A stretch of 64,000 nt of DNA from contig OZ025884.1 in the NCBI GenBank assembly GCA_964019415.1, positions 3,231,193 through 3,295,192 of the forward strand, read 5' to 3'. Of the stretch, positions 48,617 through 61,032 are shown one piece after another; position 1 is the stretch's first letter, and each line of letters opens with the position of its first letter. The notes under the pieces were generated by a model. It did not search any database, had not been told where the DNA came from, and saw nothing but the letters and a program-made list of their open reading frames with translations. The DNA comes from Ianthella basta (Eukaryota; Porifera; Demospongiae; Verongiida; Ianthellidae). Both the position numbers and the translations under genes were made by a program.

Positions 48617-51600
48617 CTATGTGAATAGGGATAGAGGAACATGGGAGAATGGAGGAACACAAAACACACCTGGCAGCTATGCAAAGGTATACAGGGGGAA
48701 TTAATTAGCGGGCATAAGGGTGTCATGGCATATACAATACACTCACACTAGGGCACTTGTGATAATGACTGAATGCCCATGTTCTATAATATAACCATGC
48801 AGTATAGCAGTCACTGCCATGGGCAATGGAACAACACAGACTATTTATGTGTATGGGTCGCATGTACAATGTCATAATTTATACTTTGTTGAAGGAGACA
48901 CTGGAGTGACACACACACAACTTTCTTACAATATGGATGACACCAACAATTTGTATGGTCCATTCATTCACCTTTAGTGGAGAACTGGCCCACACGCAGT
49001 GAGAGCAACTGCAAAAGAGGATTGGAGCTCACAACTGAACATACATGATGGAAACTGGTGGGGGATAAGAAATGGAAGAGTGATGTGTGTAGTTCAGTCA
49101 GGTGTTTGCACTTGGTGAGGCAATGGCAAAGTGCCATGGTATCAAAAGGAGTGAGGTACAAATCAAAGGTGAGACAACTGTTCAACTGAATGACAATGCT
49201 CTTGATGAGAGACTCATTCTGAGACTCAAACAAAGTGTGAAATACATATAAAAGATAAGGATTACCAGTAAAACACATTGATGGCAGGTCACCGCCTGTG
49301 ACAAAGATGGCCTCATTGACCTCTGCTGACTTGAGCCGTGTTAGACCGGCAAAGAATTTCAGAACCACTGCAAACTTGGGGTTGTGACAGTTCTCCCTCC
49401 AGAAAGCAGCTTGTTCTGCCTTGGGCAACAGGGAGAGATGGTAGGCAGCGAAGTACTCCTGCTTTGTGGTATGGCTAAAGTTAAGAGTGCATGAAGAGCC
49501 ATCCTGGTTGGGATGCAAGTGAAGAAGGCCTACAAAAGATGAATCCTCCAGGATCTCGTCACATTTGACTGTGGCATGGAAGATACGTCGCACTTCATCT
49601 TCTTGGAAGATATAGTCAGGTGGTTCCTGGGTCAGACCTTTGAAGGCAAGGTCACCGAGAGATGACAACAGGTGCTCAACATTGGGTGGGAGGTCAGTGA
49701 GAGATGGGTCAATTCGAGATGCTTTCTTCACCTTCTGTTTCTCTCGAGTAATGGTCAGGGCAACAGAGGATTTATAGCACTCTGTCATTGTTGCAGGGAA
49801 CGTTGACTTGCTTGCAATACTGTGACTGTAGATGGAACAGAAGATCGCCAAATTCATTGGTATATAAGCACCTCCCATGAGGTCTGGACGGGCCCTCAAA
49901 TCAGACAACATGGCCTCCCCTTTGCCTGGCTCACTCTTGAAGAAGTCTTTCACATATGACTCCACTGCTGCCTCATCAAATCCAAGGATCTCGTAGAAGA
50001 CTGTCCTGTGCTCTTGTAGTAAGGGACACCCACCGGGACGTGTGGACACTATGAAGTGTGCTTGGGGAAGCAGTCGGCCTTCCAGGAGTGCTCCTAGGAG
50101 GGATCCCTCGGGGCTGGCCATCAGGCCACGTGCTTCATCTGCCCCATCAAATATCATGAGCACATTCTCACCTTCACTCTCTAGTAGGGCTTTGGTTGAT
50201 GTGGAGCATTTATCCCCTCTAATGTAGTATCGAAGAAGTTGTTCCAAGTTGGCATCACTGTCGTCTTTCAGTGCTTGAGACACGGCCTTGTCACGCAGAG
50301 GGAAGAACAGTACGAGGGAGAAGTCGCTTGGTTCATCATTGGCCACTTTCTGACACAAGTGTTTGAGGAAAGTGGTTTTACCTGTGCCAGGCTGCCCGTA
50401 CATAATCCTGGTTTGCTGGGACCCTCTTTGGAGGAAATCACCAACTGTCACTTGTTTAGACGCTCCTTCTGACAGTCGCACGCCGCAGTCACGGAATTGT
50501 TTCAGGAACTCACTCTGGTCTACATCTCCCTTCTTTCTCGTTTGAGGGTCATTCTGCAGTACAGCTACTTTGGTATACTGTAGCTCATGTGGCCCTTCTG
50601 TGAGGGGCAGCCGCTGATACCTGTTGTAGGCAAGTCTCCTTGCATGCTGGAGTGGCTCTGGGAGGATAGGACACACCTCCACCTACAGGGGGAGGAGAGG
50701 CGAGAGATAATAAATATTAGCGCCGACACACAATTACTACATTTGAACAGAATTGGTTCCTTGACAAGAGCTGGAATGATAGACATCAATCAGTGGATAT
50801 ACCTACCAACCTGTTACACTAGTATTAGTGTCTCAATGGCAGGGGGACTGAAGCGCTATTGATATCAATGGCAAACAATGAGCACATACCCTTCAGCTGT
50901 TCCACAAAGATGGAACAGCCAAAAACAGCCTTTCTGATCTTCCTGTAACACATCAGTGTAGCATAGGGTGTCTGGTTTAACACTTCAATCAGGAACACTT
51001 AGGGCCAATCTTGTGGCTATTCCAGACTCGTAATGCTGTGCCTGATTGTGCACCACAGACATGACCAGAGGACTAGGTAAGCTGACCAGGAGAAGGCTCT
51101 GTCTCTGCTACACCCCACACTGTACACATACACCCAGCCACCCAACCAACAGGCACTGCCCACTCACTGTAACAAGATCCACTGGTCTCCACTTCAGCAG
51201 GTCTTCAACATGGTTACTAAGTCCCGCCTCCTTCATTGCCTCCAGAAGGGTGCTCCATGTCACTTCCTCCGAGGTGTTGCCAGCATGCCAGTAGCAAAGA
51301 GCTTGGAAGAACACTTCCTCAACATTGTGTGGGTTGCTCTCAAGCAGAGACTCCACCTTTGCATTGGGTATGCCCAGGTACGTGCAAATGGAGCGCCACT
51401 TTTGGCCGGCCACAGAACACACATGACGTCGAAGGTCTACCTCGCTTGGCTTAGACCTCAGGAACACTGCAGTGGAAGGAAAGGCACATGGTACCTTGTG
51501 CTAAAGACCACACACACACGCACACACACTACACAAAATGCCACAAACACTAAAATTCCATGGAAGTCTGTTATTAGTCTCGTCCCCAGCCCACTTCCGG

Positions 51601-52650
51601 CCACCATTTTGCAATGGCCTGAAAAGGTGGTCTGGCGACTATGGTCGACTTTCTTGCATGGGCCCAGAAGTCCATTCCCAGCAGGAATGCGTGCTTGCCA
51701 ATCAGATTACACAACAGCTCATTAGTGGCATGTTGTGTGTAACATTCACACCTCTGGTGTTCACACCTACCTAGCAGCATAGATCTATGCTAGCAGCGAG
51801 ATGGCAGCTTTGAGCAGCGAGATAGCAGCTTCGATGGGAGAAGTAAGCATATCCCAAGTTTGGGCACAAGGATACCTTCGGCCGCAGTGAACAGTGCTAT
51901 TCTGGAAGCATTCGTATTGCTCAGCTACGAGAAGCCCACAGGAGATCAGGAAAAGGTGATTTTGGACTTCTTAAAGGGACGCGACAGGGGCAGGCAAGTC
52001 TCTCTGCTTCGCCAGTCTTCCTTTTATCTTTGACAACCTTCAGCAGTCACTGTTGCACCGCTCTTCCTTGCGATCTGTTTGTGTTTGGGTACCATGATCG
52101 CAGCTTATAATCCTGATTGTGACAGAAACGTCATGCTGCTGTCCAGCACAACGTAGAATGTCTTGAACAGTAGATCGGAGTGTCCCTCTGCCTTGCTGCC
52201 TTTCTCCAGCTTGGAAAAGCATGTTCGACACATGTACTGGTTACTACTTTCAGTTTCTGCAAGTCCAGGCCCAATTGTACACTTGGCAAAGGCGAGAATC
52301 TGGGGGCTACTCTCTAATTGCCTGGGAAAAGAAGGATTTGCCACACTGCAAGAACACACAGCACAGCATGGTACCTCCATTTTGCCTGTACAAATTCCAC
52401 ACCTTGCTGTTCCCACCAGCATTATGTAATCGGAACTGACTTCTGGGCCCAAGATAGTCGACCATAGTCGCCAGACCACCTTTTCGGGCCATTGCAAAAT
52501 GGCGGCCAGAAGTGGGCTAGGGACGAGACTAGTCTGTTATAACACACCTTGAACAGGGTTAACTTGTGGGTGTAGCTTTGGGGGCAGTTCCACTTGAGGG
52601 TATGGTTCAGTAGGTGTGTCAGCTTGTGCAAGAACAGGGCCCTCCTCCAC
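45299..52650 (-). CDS. NLR gene C: Death domain-NACHT-LRR receptor, 5' end uncertain
   Basis: Exons joining in frame: 52650-52548 (Pro-rich), 51466-51168 (Death), 50682-48972 (NACHT), 48616-48471, 47345-47204, 46539-46373 and 45547-45299. Phases are 1,0,1,0,1,0, again the common downstream series. The Pro-rich exon opens in phase 0, and the exon before it was not found; a candidate at 56265-56105 ends in phase 1 and so cannot join directly. Signalling through Death-domain contacts is inferred. C pairs with A by its short terminal exon and its COMMD10-like neighbour, yet its N-terminus is of another class. Confidence 0.8.
46260..46329. repeat. Foldback palindrome in NLR C intron, decayed
   Basis: The inner core TAGTACAG-TGATTA-CTGTACTA is intact, but the outer arms no longer pair. 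Corresponds to the palindromes in A, B and D. Confidence 0.5.
46856..46983 (-). CDS. Possible alternative terminal exon (hydrophobic tail), NLR C
   Basis: Opens in phase 1 after AGTACAG and encodes E-VDSNLVNVLLAITVFLFA, then a Cys/Leu/Pro stretch and a stop after about 41 residues. Same position and phase as in A, B and D. Confidence 0.4.
48020..48355. mobile_element. Foldback element in NLR C intron
   Basis: Left arm near 48025-48080 (GCAACAGGTTCC ... TTACCTAGG) is repeated inverted near 48290-48350 (CCTAGGTAAC ... GGAACCTGTTGC). An inner pair with ATTTCAGGTTGCTTGTC and its complement is at about 48138 and 48262. Absent from the same intron of B and D. Ends not resolved. Confidence 0.6.
48972..50682 (-). 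CDS. NLR C NACHT exon
   Basis: 1,711 nt, phase 0 in and phase 1 out (donor GTGAATG). Walker A GQPGTGKT, Walker B LMIFDGADE and sensor VSTRPG are all intact. Very close to A and B across the whole exon. Confidence 0.9.
51112..51131 (+). repeat. Single unit of the 16-bp minisatellite in NLR C
   Basis: CACCCCACACTGTACACATA lies between the Death and NACHT exons. The flank on the NACHT side (about 50970-51111) is nearly identical to 28390-28520 in gene B. The flank on the Death side is unrelated to B. Here the array is at its minimum length. Confidence 0.7.
51168..51466 (-). CDS. NLR C Death-domain exon
   Basis: A 299-nt exon, phase 1 in (acceptor CACTGCAG) and phase 0 out (donor GTGAGT). It encodes one whole Death domain: RRHVCSVAGQKWRSICTYLG (helices 1-2), IPNAKVESLLESNPHNVEE (helices 2-4), QALCYWHAG (the typical L..W), then TWSTLLEAMKEAGLSNHVEDL (5-6), ending RPVDLVT. 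The Trp and Leu positions fit the family well. It joins directly to the NACHT exon with no linker exon. Confidence 0.8.
51575..52531. mobile_element. TIR element, Mutator-like, with 9-bp target duplication
   Basis: 957 bp with terminal inverted repeats of about 100 bp that begin TAGTCTCGTCCC and GGGACGAGACTA. Flanked by GTCTGTTAT at 51566-51574 and 52532-52540. Long TIRs and a 9-bp duplication suggest a nonautonomous Mutator-like element. The interior has a minus-strand frame with paired cysteines (CGICTGK, CCAVCSC, YMCRTCFSKL), which may be a captured zinc-binding exon. Sits just inside the intron after the Pro-rich exon of gene C. Confidence 0.75.
52548..52650 (-). CDS. NLR C Pro-rich linker exon
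   Basis: A 103-nt exon, phase 0 in (acceptor AGCTGCAG) and phase 1 out (donor GTGTGTT). Encodes EEGPVLAQADTPTEPYPQVE and a Pro-rich end. The out-phase fits the Death exon. A TIR element is inserted 16 bp inside its downstream intron. Confidence 0.5.
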
Positions 52651-53225
52651 CTGCAGCTATGACAACAGGTAGTAGAACATCAGTGGATGGCTGATAGACA
52701 TACACAGTAGTACCAGAGGTGAATCCAGGATTTCTTAAGGGAGCTAGGGGGCACAATTTATTTTTATTTTGGTGATGTCCTGAAAATGGTTGCCAGAGGC
52801 TAGCTAGTGCAGTGACAACACAATTATGCTACATAAGTACAAGTAATACAGTAGTGATTAACAGTCACAAGAGTTGAAATTTAGTTCATGCTATACATCC
52901 CTAGTGTTATAGTGTTACTTTAAGTCATTATGTACTGGACTTTGGAAATTAGTAACATACGTAGGTGTCAAACTAGCAGTTTATCAAAGTGGGACAGAAG
53001 TGTTGAAGAATGTGGGACATTGGCTCTAGAAAGTGGGACAAATTTTTCTCAGTATCATACAAGCTGGAAACATTACACATTGGACTGAACGTTGCTCGTG
53101 GGATCTGCCAAATTAACACAAACATATGCAGGAAACCATAGTAATATTCTAGTGGTAGTTAGGCCGGTTGAATTACCTTTGAAACAGCTATACGCACATT
53201 AATTAAGCTAAAACTCTTCAAAAGT

Positions 53226-54685
53226 GAGATGTTGAGGAATGAGAGAGACAGTGGAAAGTTGAGGAATGAAAGAGACAGTGGGACACTGAGGAATGAAGGG
53301 GACAGAGGGATGTTGAGGAAGAAGGGAGGATGTGGGACATTGAGGAGTGAGGGGAACAGTCGGATGCTGAGGAGTGAGACATTGAGGAGTAAGGGGGACA
53401 GTAGGATGCTGAGGAGTGAGGGGGACAGTGGGATGCTGAGGAGTGAGGGGGACAGTGGCATGCCGAGGAATGAGGGGACAGTGGGATGTTGAGGAGTGAG
53501 GGGGACAGTGGGATGCTGAGGAATGAGGGGGACAGTGGGATGTCGAGGAGTGAGGGGGCCAGTGGGACGTTGAGGAGTGAGGGGGGGCCAGTGTGACGTT
53601 GAGGAGTGAGGGGAACAGTGGGACAGTGAGGAGTGAGGGGGAAGGTGGGATGGTGAGGAGTGAGGTATGTTGAGGAATAAGGGGGACACTGGGACATTGA
53701 GGAATAAGGGGGACACTGGGACGTTGAGGAGTGAGGGGGACAGTGAGACGTACGTTGAGGAGCGATGAGGACAGTGGGATGCTGAGGAGTGATGGGGACA
53801 GTGGAACGATGAGGAATGAGGGGGATAGTGGGACGTTGAGGAGTTAGGTGGACAGTGGAACGCTGAGGAGTGAGGGGGACAGTTGGACATTGAGAAGTGA
53901 GGGGGACAGTGGGATGATGAGGAATGAGGGCGACAGTGGGATGCTGAGGAATGAGTGGGACAGTGCATAGGACGTTGAGGAGTGAGGGGGACAGTCGGAC
54001 GCTGAGGAGTGAGGGGGACAGTGGGACGTTGAAGAGTGAGGGGGCCAGTGTGACATTGAGGAGTGCCGGACAGTGGGACGGTGAGAAGTGAGGGGGAAGG
54101 TGGGATGGTGAGGAGTGAGGTACATTGAGGAATAAGGGGGACAGTGGGACATTGAGGAATAAGGGGGACAGTGGGACGTACGTTGAGGAATGAGAGGGGA
54201 CAGTGGGACGTACGTTGAGGAGTGAGGGGGACAGTGGGACGCTGAGGAGTGATGGGGACAGTGGGACGATGAGGAATGAGGGGGATAGTGGGACGTTGAG
54301 GAGTTCGGGGGACAGTGGAATGCTGAGGAGTGAGAGGGACAGTCGGACATTGAGGAGTGAGGGGGAATGTGGGATGATAAGGAATGAGTGGGACAGTGCA
54401 TGGGACGTTGAGGAGTGAGGGGACAGTCGGATGCTGAGGAGTGAGGGGGACAGTGGGACGTTGAGGAATGAGGGAACAGTGGGATGCTGAGGAAAGAGTG
54501 GGACAGTGCATGGGATGTTGAGGAGTGAGGGGGACAGTCGGACGCTGAGGAGTGAGGGGGTCAGTGGGATGTTGAGGAGTGAGGGCGACAGTGGGCTGCT
54601 GAGGAATGAGGGGGACAGTGGGATGTTGAGGAATGAGGGGGAAAGTGGGACGTTGAGGAGCGAAGGGGACAGTGGGACATTTGCA
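53226..54685 (+). repeat. 27-bp minisatellite, about 54 units
   Basis: Units of the pattern GAGGAGTGAGGGGGACAGTG plus GGATGCT, with diverged variants and higher-order blocks (about 53640-53940 and 54110-54370 resemble each other). Since 27 is a multiple of three, two minus-strand frames stay open for about 490 and 513 codons as degenerate 9-residue repeats. Probably not genes. It lies upstream of the Pro-rich exon of gene C. Confidence 0.9.
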
Positions 54686-56104
54686 GGCAAAGCGAAACAT
54701 GTCCTGCCTAAATCAGGACAGTTGACACCTATACAGTATGTAATTGTATGCTATTAAAAATTACAGGTGCCTCCAGGGACGGAGGGGGGAGTCACCAGCC
54801 CCCATGGCTCCCGCCCTTAATCTGGGTATGATATCATGCAAGCTCAGTCTGGTGTACATCCATTTGTACAAGTGTTCCTATGCTGGCTGGGCTCATTGAG
54901 TTAACAAGATGTCAATCAGTGGAGTAGTTAGGATATAAGTGCTGTGTTATGTACCCATCAAACATTGTGACACAGTATAACATTATGTAGCCACTGTCCC
55001 TACTGCCTCAATACTAGTGGCTCAATAGGATCTGATTTATCCACTGTTAAAGGACAGTGTCATTGGACCAGATGATAGCATGTTCCACCTCCCTACACTG
55101 ATCAGTGGTGTGGGGTACTGAATTTGTGGGTAAGGGAGTTGGTACTCATATATGGCTAACATGGAGAGTGCTGAGGAAGATCAAGTACAATAGAATGTAT
55201 ACAAGAGTGGGAAATATGAAGCTGAAGCTGAAACTATATATAACAGTTCCAAATGCTTCGAAGTGTCTGTGTGTATATAGAAGCCTAAAACATCATCCTA
55301 AGTCACATTAAACCCCTTGCACTAGCCGAGAATTGTAGCACTTTCCTCACTAAACACTATCCCTGTCTCCTGCTACAGATGCAGTGCTGGACTCACAGGA
55401 GACAGGTTTGCTTGTGGGTCTGGCACAGGGGGTGCGTCAGCCGCAACAGGTACATGTCTGGTTGCAGTCCTTTCTCTCTCTCTCCCTGACCACCACCTGC
55501 TGATGTGTCCTCCCATTGCTGTGTGACAGTTGATGGAGAGAACAGTGAGAGTACACACACTCCATGTCAGGCCCCCTTTACATTACTATGTCAACCAGTG
55601 ACCACAAGTGTGCCGTCCAGTACTGGTGAATGGAACACAGCTTGACTCAGGGACAGAACATGGTGCACATCATTAGGTAACTTAGCTACTGAACCAATGT
55701 TTCTCAAAGCAGATTCTTATTTGCCACACAACTATAAGTCTGCCCCTATGGCGTATATCAGAGTCTGATGATGTGTACTGTAATGCGTGAATGTATAGAA
55801 CAACAGCTTATAGTTTTCAATTCACTATAGGCTGTGTATGTTTTATGTCAACTTTGTGCTCACAATATGTGAACAGTGTCCATGTATCCCAGATCAAAGT
55901 ACCCTTGACAACTAAAGCAGCCCTAAGCGCAACCGAGAGAGGCTGGCCCTCTCTACATGGACATAGGGTTCTTCAGACCCATACAGTGACTGGCTTCTGG
56001 ACATGCTTGCTTATAAGAAATGAGTGAAATGAAGCATGCTCTCTTAAGAACATCTTCTATTACAGAGTGCAGAGTGAGGTTATGTGTGAGGCAATTTCAG
56101 TTAC
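54686..56104. other. Unassigned sequence
   Basis: Contains short Cys- or Pro-rich frames near 55373-55558 (minus) and 55380-55440 (plus) bounded by possible splice sites. None could be joined in phase to a gene. Confidence 0.3.
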
Positions 56105-56265
56105 CTTGAGATGATTCTGGACGAGGTTCTGATGGAAGCTGAGCTAGTGGTAGTGGTTTGTGGTCATCTTGTGGGTATGGGTCAACAGGGTGTGATTTGT
56201 CCTTGGTTGGATTCACTGCCTTCTTTTGATTTTTACTAGAGCATCCTTCAATTGGAGTGTGAACA
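56105..56265 (-). CDS. Candidate Pro-rich exon upstream of NLR C
   Basis: Opens after ACATTGCAG in phase 2 and closes at GTAACTG in phase 1. Encodes SHPVDPYPQDDHKPLPLAQL and a Pro/Glu/Ser-rich end, similar in style to the exon at 52650-52548. It needs an intervening phase 1-0 exon to be joined. May belong to gene C or to nothing. Confidence 0.3.
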
Positions 56266-57992
56266 CTGCAATGTGAGAAGGTATAGAAAGTGACTGCATG
56301 GAGGACACTTACTATACTAAGTGATTGGTGTGCATGGACTAGTACTACTCAGTGCAGTGGTTACACAAATGTTTGGAGAACTACACTGCATACATGAGGG
56401 ATGACTCTTCTCGGACACTTATCTTAGGTGTCTGTAGCATACCTTGTGTATTATAGCCTAACAGGACACCTTTTCTTATTCATGTGTACAGAGACCATTT
56501 GTTACAGCTCGTGGCCCAGCCAATGGCAGACATATACTGGTCTAGAATGGAATTGGCTCTGACGACCAATTCACAGCTCATTCTTCTTGGACCGTTAATG
56601 GGCTAGCGGCGATCTGTTCAATGCCACAGTGACTGATTTAGATACGTACAGATGGAAGTGGACGCATACACAGAAGGAAGAAAATGGTGCCTGTTCCGTC
56701 TTTTGTTACAGTTTATTTACCCATGCCACGATGCTTTCTCTGTTTTTCGGATGAAAACGACGTTTTTTTTAACATCAACGCCGACGGATGACGCCGACCA
56801 ATCACGTACAAGGTGGTTGCTTGGTGACATCTGGACGCTGCCCAGTGCTGCTGATGATGAGTGAGATTCTCCGAAAAGGCCTTCCAGCACAGTGGCAAAC
56901 CTCCAACTTTTCGTCCACCTGTATGAAGAGGTAAGTACCTTTTTTCTTATCATGGATCTAAGATCTATGTACCACAGTAGGGGTGTCATAGTTATTAATG
57001 ACTCCCCCAGCGAGGGACTCCCCAGTCTGTGAGGCCTAGTTGTGAACGACTCCCAAGTCACTATTGCCTAGGTGTGAATGACTCCCCACTCACATTAGCC
57101 TAAGCATGAATGAATCCCTTCCAGATAAAATAACTCCCTGGGAGTCATTACTGCCTAGAGGTGTTACTGACTCCTTGCACATTCCTAGCTAATTTGAGGA
57201 TGAAACGTTGAACAGGAATTTATAAAAGCTGCAGCAAGCGTAAGGTGTATGTTAAAATATGGTTACAGGGAGATGAACACAGTAAGTAAGATGAATTAAC
57301 TGTCACAAGTAAGGTGTATGTAAAAACATGGCTACAGAGAGATGAACATAGTAAGATGTATAAACTGTTACAAGTATGATGTATAAATTGTTACAAGTAA
57401 GATGTATGTCAAGACGTGGTTACCAGGAGATAAACACAGTAAGATACATAAACTAGCACTAGCTACCTGCAAGCCGAACACAACCATGTGTTAGGTGATT
57501 GGTTCACCTTGACGTTAACACACTTAAAGTGAAACTACATTTGGTATGAGTCGCACTGAATCATATGAAAATCATATGATTCAGGCAGTGCACAAGTGCA
57601 GTAAACAGAGATGAAGATGTGCTTCATCAATCTGCTTCCATTTCTTGGCAGTGACTAGTTGGAGAGTGGAAATGACTCCAAGGATTGTTGCTCTATGCAG
57701 CAGAGCAAAATTAATGTAACAGTTGCTGCATGGCTCCCTGATAGAAATGTACTGCATAGTACTAATGGGTGGGGAGTTACTCCCACCCAAGGAACATCAT
57801 TTCTGCCTAAGGCATTAGTGATGGGGGAGTCATGTCACTTGCAACGGGGAGTCATTTATGGCTCTGACATGCACCTGTGCATTTTAGTAAGATAAGATTA
57901 TTATTGCAACATGGATTATTAACAGAAATGTGATAATGAATTGAACACTACATTGACTATTAAGTCTGAGTTCAAACACAGAATTCAAGCTC
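56266..57992. other. Intergenic repeats between NLR C and NLR D
   Basis: Sequence with inverted AATGACTCCC / GGGAGTCATT motifs at about 56997-57150 and 57770-57855, which may be the ends or subterminal repeats of an unknown element. No gene is supported. D's stop codon begins at 57993. Confidence 0.35.
57239..57448 (+). repeat. Imperfect ~65-bp tandem repeat
   Basis: Three longer and one truncated unit of GTAAGGTGTATGT...GAGATGAACACAGTAAGAT...CTGTTACAA type, inside the repeat-rich spacer between C and D. Confidence 0.7.
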
Positions 57993-60900
57993 CTACAAAG
58001 TGGAAATAGCATTCAAATTGACAGTTAGTGCAGTATTTGTGCACAGCGTTCCTCTCACTGACACCACTAACTCCTCCGGCACCCAATCCAGTGTCACTTC
58101 TCTGAGTACTGAGTTTCTACTGAACCCAGCAGCCAGGGCTCTGCTAGCTCTGGTATATGTACTAACACTGTATGGCACCAGGAAGTTCTTCACCTGCACC
58201 TTCACCTTGACTACTTGAGCACAACTGGCTGCCTCCTCCAGCTGTGCACAGTACTCTTCACTGAACCTCCACTGTAGGTACAAAACACAACACAAGGGTA
58301 CTGAAGTGACACCTTACAAGAACAACAAACACTGCACTATTGCTGTGGCTTCAGGGGTACCGTGTAAGCTCTAATATTCACACGACTTAATTTTTGCAAA
58401 TTTTGCGAGGCCGGCGACGTTCACAAATATATATTCTTGCAAATATTTCATGCTTTACAGTTCCAGTATTTAAATTCATTGCAAACACTAGCTATATAAT
58501 TGACCTGGTGACCATTCGCAAAATAAAATTGTGAATTACTCTACCAAGCATTGATTCGTGAATTTTTCGTCCCGCAAAAATTAGAGCTTGGTTGCTGATG
58601 GAAACAAAATGGCAGTCCACCAGGTACATGAGATGGGTGGGGTACATGCACCTACTGTGGGCTAAGTCCACATCTACACACACATGTGATGCCAACAATC
58701 ATGCAATGGGCACGGCGAGTGCACACAATCACAAGGGAAATAAGACTGACTAATTGCAGTATAATATTGCATCACCAGCATACACATTTTCAACATGTCA
58801 TTATTGGCATCACCAACTGTGACACACAGTCTTGTCCCCTACACTCTAGCACTGTGTCATCACTTCTGACTGTCCTTCCTGCTCACACAGAGCAGTGTTG
58901 TAGTCAGTGAATGTGTGCACGAGGACACAGTGAATGGAGCTTGAGGCTGGTAACCACATGCAGCCAGCTCCCACTAATGTGGACAAGTGGGACAGAGTGT
59001 CCTATGAAACAGATGTTGCCAATTGGGAGTGGGACCTTGATCAGTGCAGGGGAAGCAAGTAGGCTGCTATTTTGGTCCAAGGAGTAGACTAAGGGATCGT
59101 GGCCTGGGGGGGTCTCCTCTTTAAGGGGACCACTTTAGGGAGAGAGTATGCAAACGGACCACACATTGTGGAGTCTCTTATGGAGCACTTTAAAGGGGCT
59201 CATTAGGGGGTGGGGCAATAGCAGTACTGCAGTTTTGGACACGACAGCTCTTGATATCTCAATTAACTTACTTACAACTACAGACTGATAAAATGGCCAC
59301 TCACAATACCATTGTGAACAGACATCTACTGAGACCACTAAAGTCATGCACTCACTGGTGCACACACTGACAAAATAGGTAGGCGGTGACACTGGTGCAC
59401 ACACTGACAATAGATACACATACTGCAGTGTACTAACAGAAAACAAGCACAAACACCACACACAACATGTGCACTGACAACACACAATGACAAAGACACA
59501 TACATACTGTAGTAATGTACCAACACCACGTGGGGGTGCTGGTGGTCTGGAACACAGGCAAGCACAAGATTGAAGGGCAAAGCCATTGGGATGAACCATT
59601 CGACACACACATGGAGGTGAAGTACAGTGATTACTGTAATACGTGTCCTGTGTGTGTCAAATATAGTTAAGCAACTAGCAATGATGCAGCATATGAATAG
59701 GTGTACACTGTACATACCCATTGTGGGGACCACATATCCACACTTTGCAGAGGTGAGACTCGGCATTTCATTGCTTGCAAAACTGGAACAGGGTCAACCT
59801 CAAAAATGGCAAGTGTCCTCAACTGTGACATGTTCTGAACACAAGTGGCCACAGCTGGTGTCAGATCACTAAGTGAAGGCCCTATAAGGTAGCACAAACA
59901 CAGCATTGATAGACACAACTGAATGTGGTTGTCATTGACCAAGCTATCTGATTGCTGAATACCATATCTGAGGTAGTCAAACAAAGAGATCACTGGTCTC
60001 AAACGTCATTTTGTTATTCAAAAAGTTTTAAGTGTTTCTATTTACTAGCATGACTTGCTCTGCTGGTTTAACAATCCCATTTCTAGCAGTCATGAAGGCA
60101 AGTTAAGATCAAGACAAGTAAATGCATAAGCAGAAACAAGGGAGAGGGAGGTGGCAGGCAAACAACAAAGCAGTTACGGCCAACAAGACATTCACAAGAT
60201 TGCTCTCCACTTCTGTACCGTGGTGAGATGTGAGCACTGACATCCAACACCCGCACCCACACTCCCTCATTACAGTCACCCACCACCCACTCTCAGCTAC
60301 ACAACAACTGCATGCAAGGGAGATTCAAAGGAGATTTCAAAGTTTGCTGAATCAGAATTTCAAAGATTTCTACATTATGGAGATTTCAAAGTCTGCTGAA
60401 TCAGCACAATTTCAGTTGTTTCCAATGGCCCAACCCATACATGTAAATACCCTACTTGGCATAGTATAATTGCAGGCATGTAGTGATATCAGCTCACCAA
60501 GAACATCAAGATGGGCTATTGAACAGTTGTCCTTGACTCCATTCAGTATAGGGAGTTGTGTGCTGCCACCAGACAGAGTTAGCCCCTTCAGATGGCAGTG
60601 AGCAACCATCTTCTCCAGGATACTGCTGTCACCCTGCATCTATAGAAATGTTCATGATGTATTGTGATGCATCTCAAACTTATTCACACATTTCACCTCA
60701 GAGTGGGGAGTAAAAAGGCACATGTTACTCAGAGTGGGGGTAAAACGGCACATGCTATGCACTCAACAACTCAAGTGTAGATAGTAGCAGCATAAATAGG
60801 AGGAAACCACACAGTGGATTAATGTAAACTGGTCCTTCAGAGTCCACACACTTAACAATATATGTGCCAGGTGAACATGCACTAAGTACTTCAGCACCGA

Positions 60901-61032
60901 TGAGGGTGAGATGCAACTCCTCCAATTGCCCGTGGTTAACCACTTCAGCCAGTGCCTCTGAAGTGCAGCTTTTGTGCACTGTTAGCTTCAACTTCTTCAG
61001 TGACCCAGCAGCCTCACACAATGTCCTGGCAT
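57993..61032 (-). CDS. NLR D LRR exons and terminal exon
   Basis: Exons 61032-60890 (one codon shorter than in A-C, donor GTACTT), 60639-60498, 59881-59718 and 58271-57993. Units include SLKKLKLTVH, QLEELHLTLI, LRTLAIFEVD and VLREVTLDWVPEELVVSV. The terminal exon is 93 codons, with the insertion shared with B. Confidence 0.8.

Noticed and set aside
53159-54700. Two long minus-strand frames (about 490 and 513 codons)
   Set aside because: Products of a 27-bp repeat whose length is a multiple of three; kept only as an observation.
55373-55558. Pro-rich minus-strand exon that might fill the gap in gene C
   Set aside because: The donor phase fits, but the acceptor is purine-rich and in the wrong phase.
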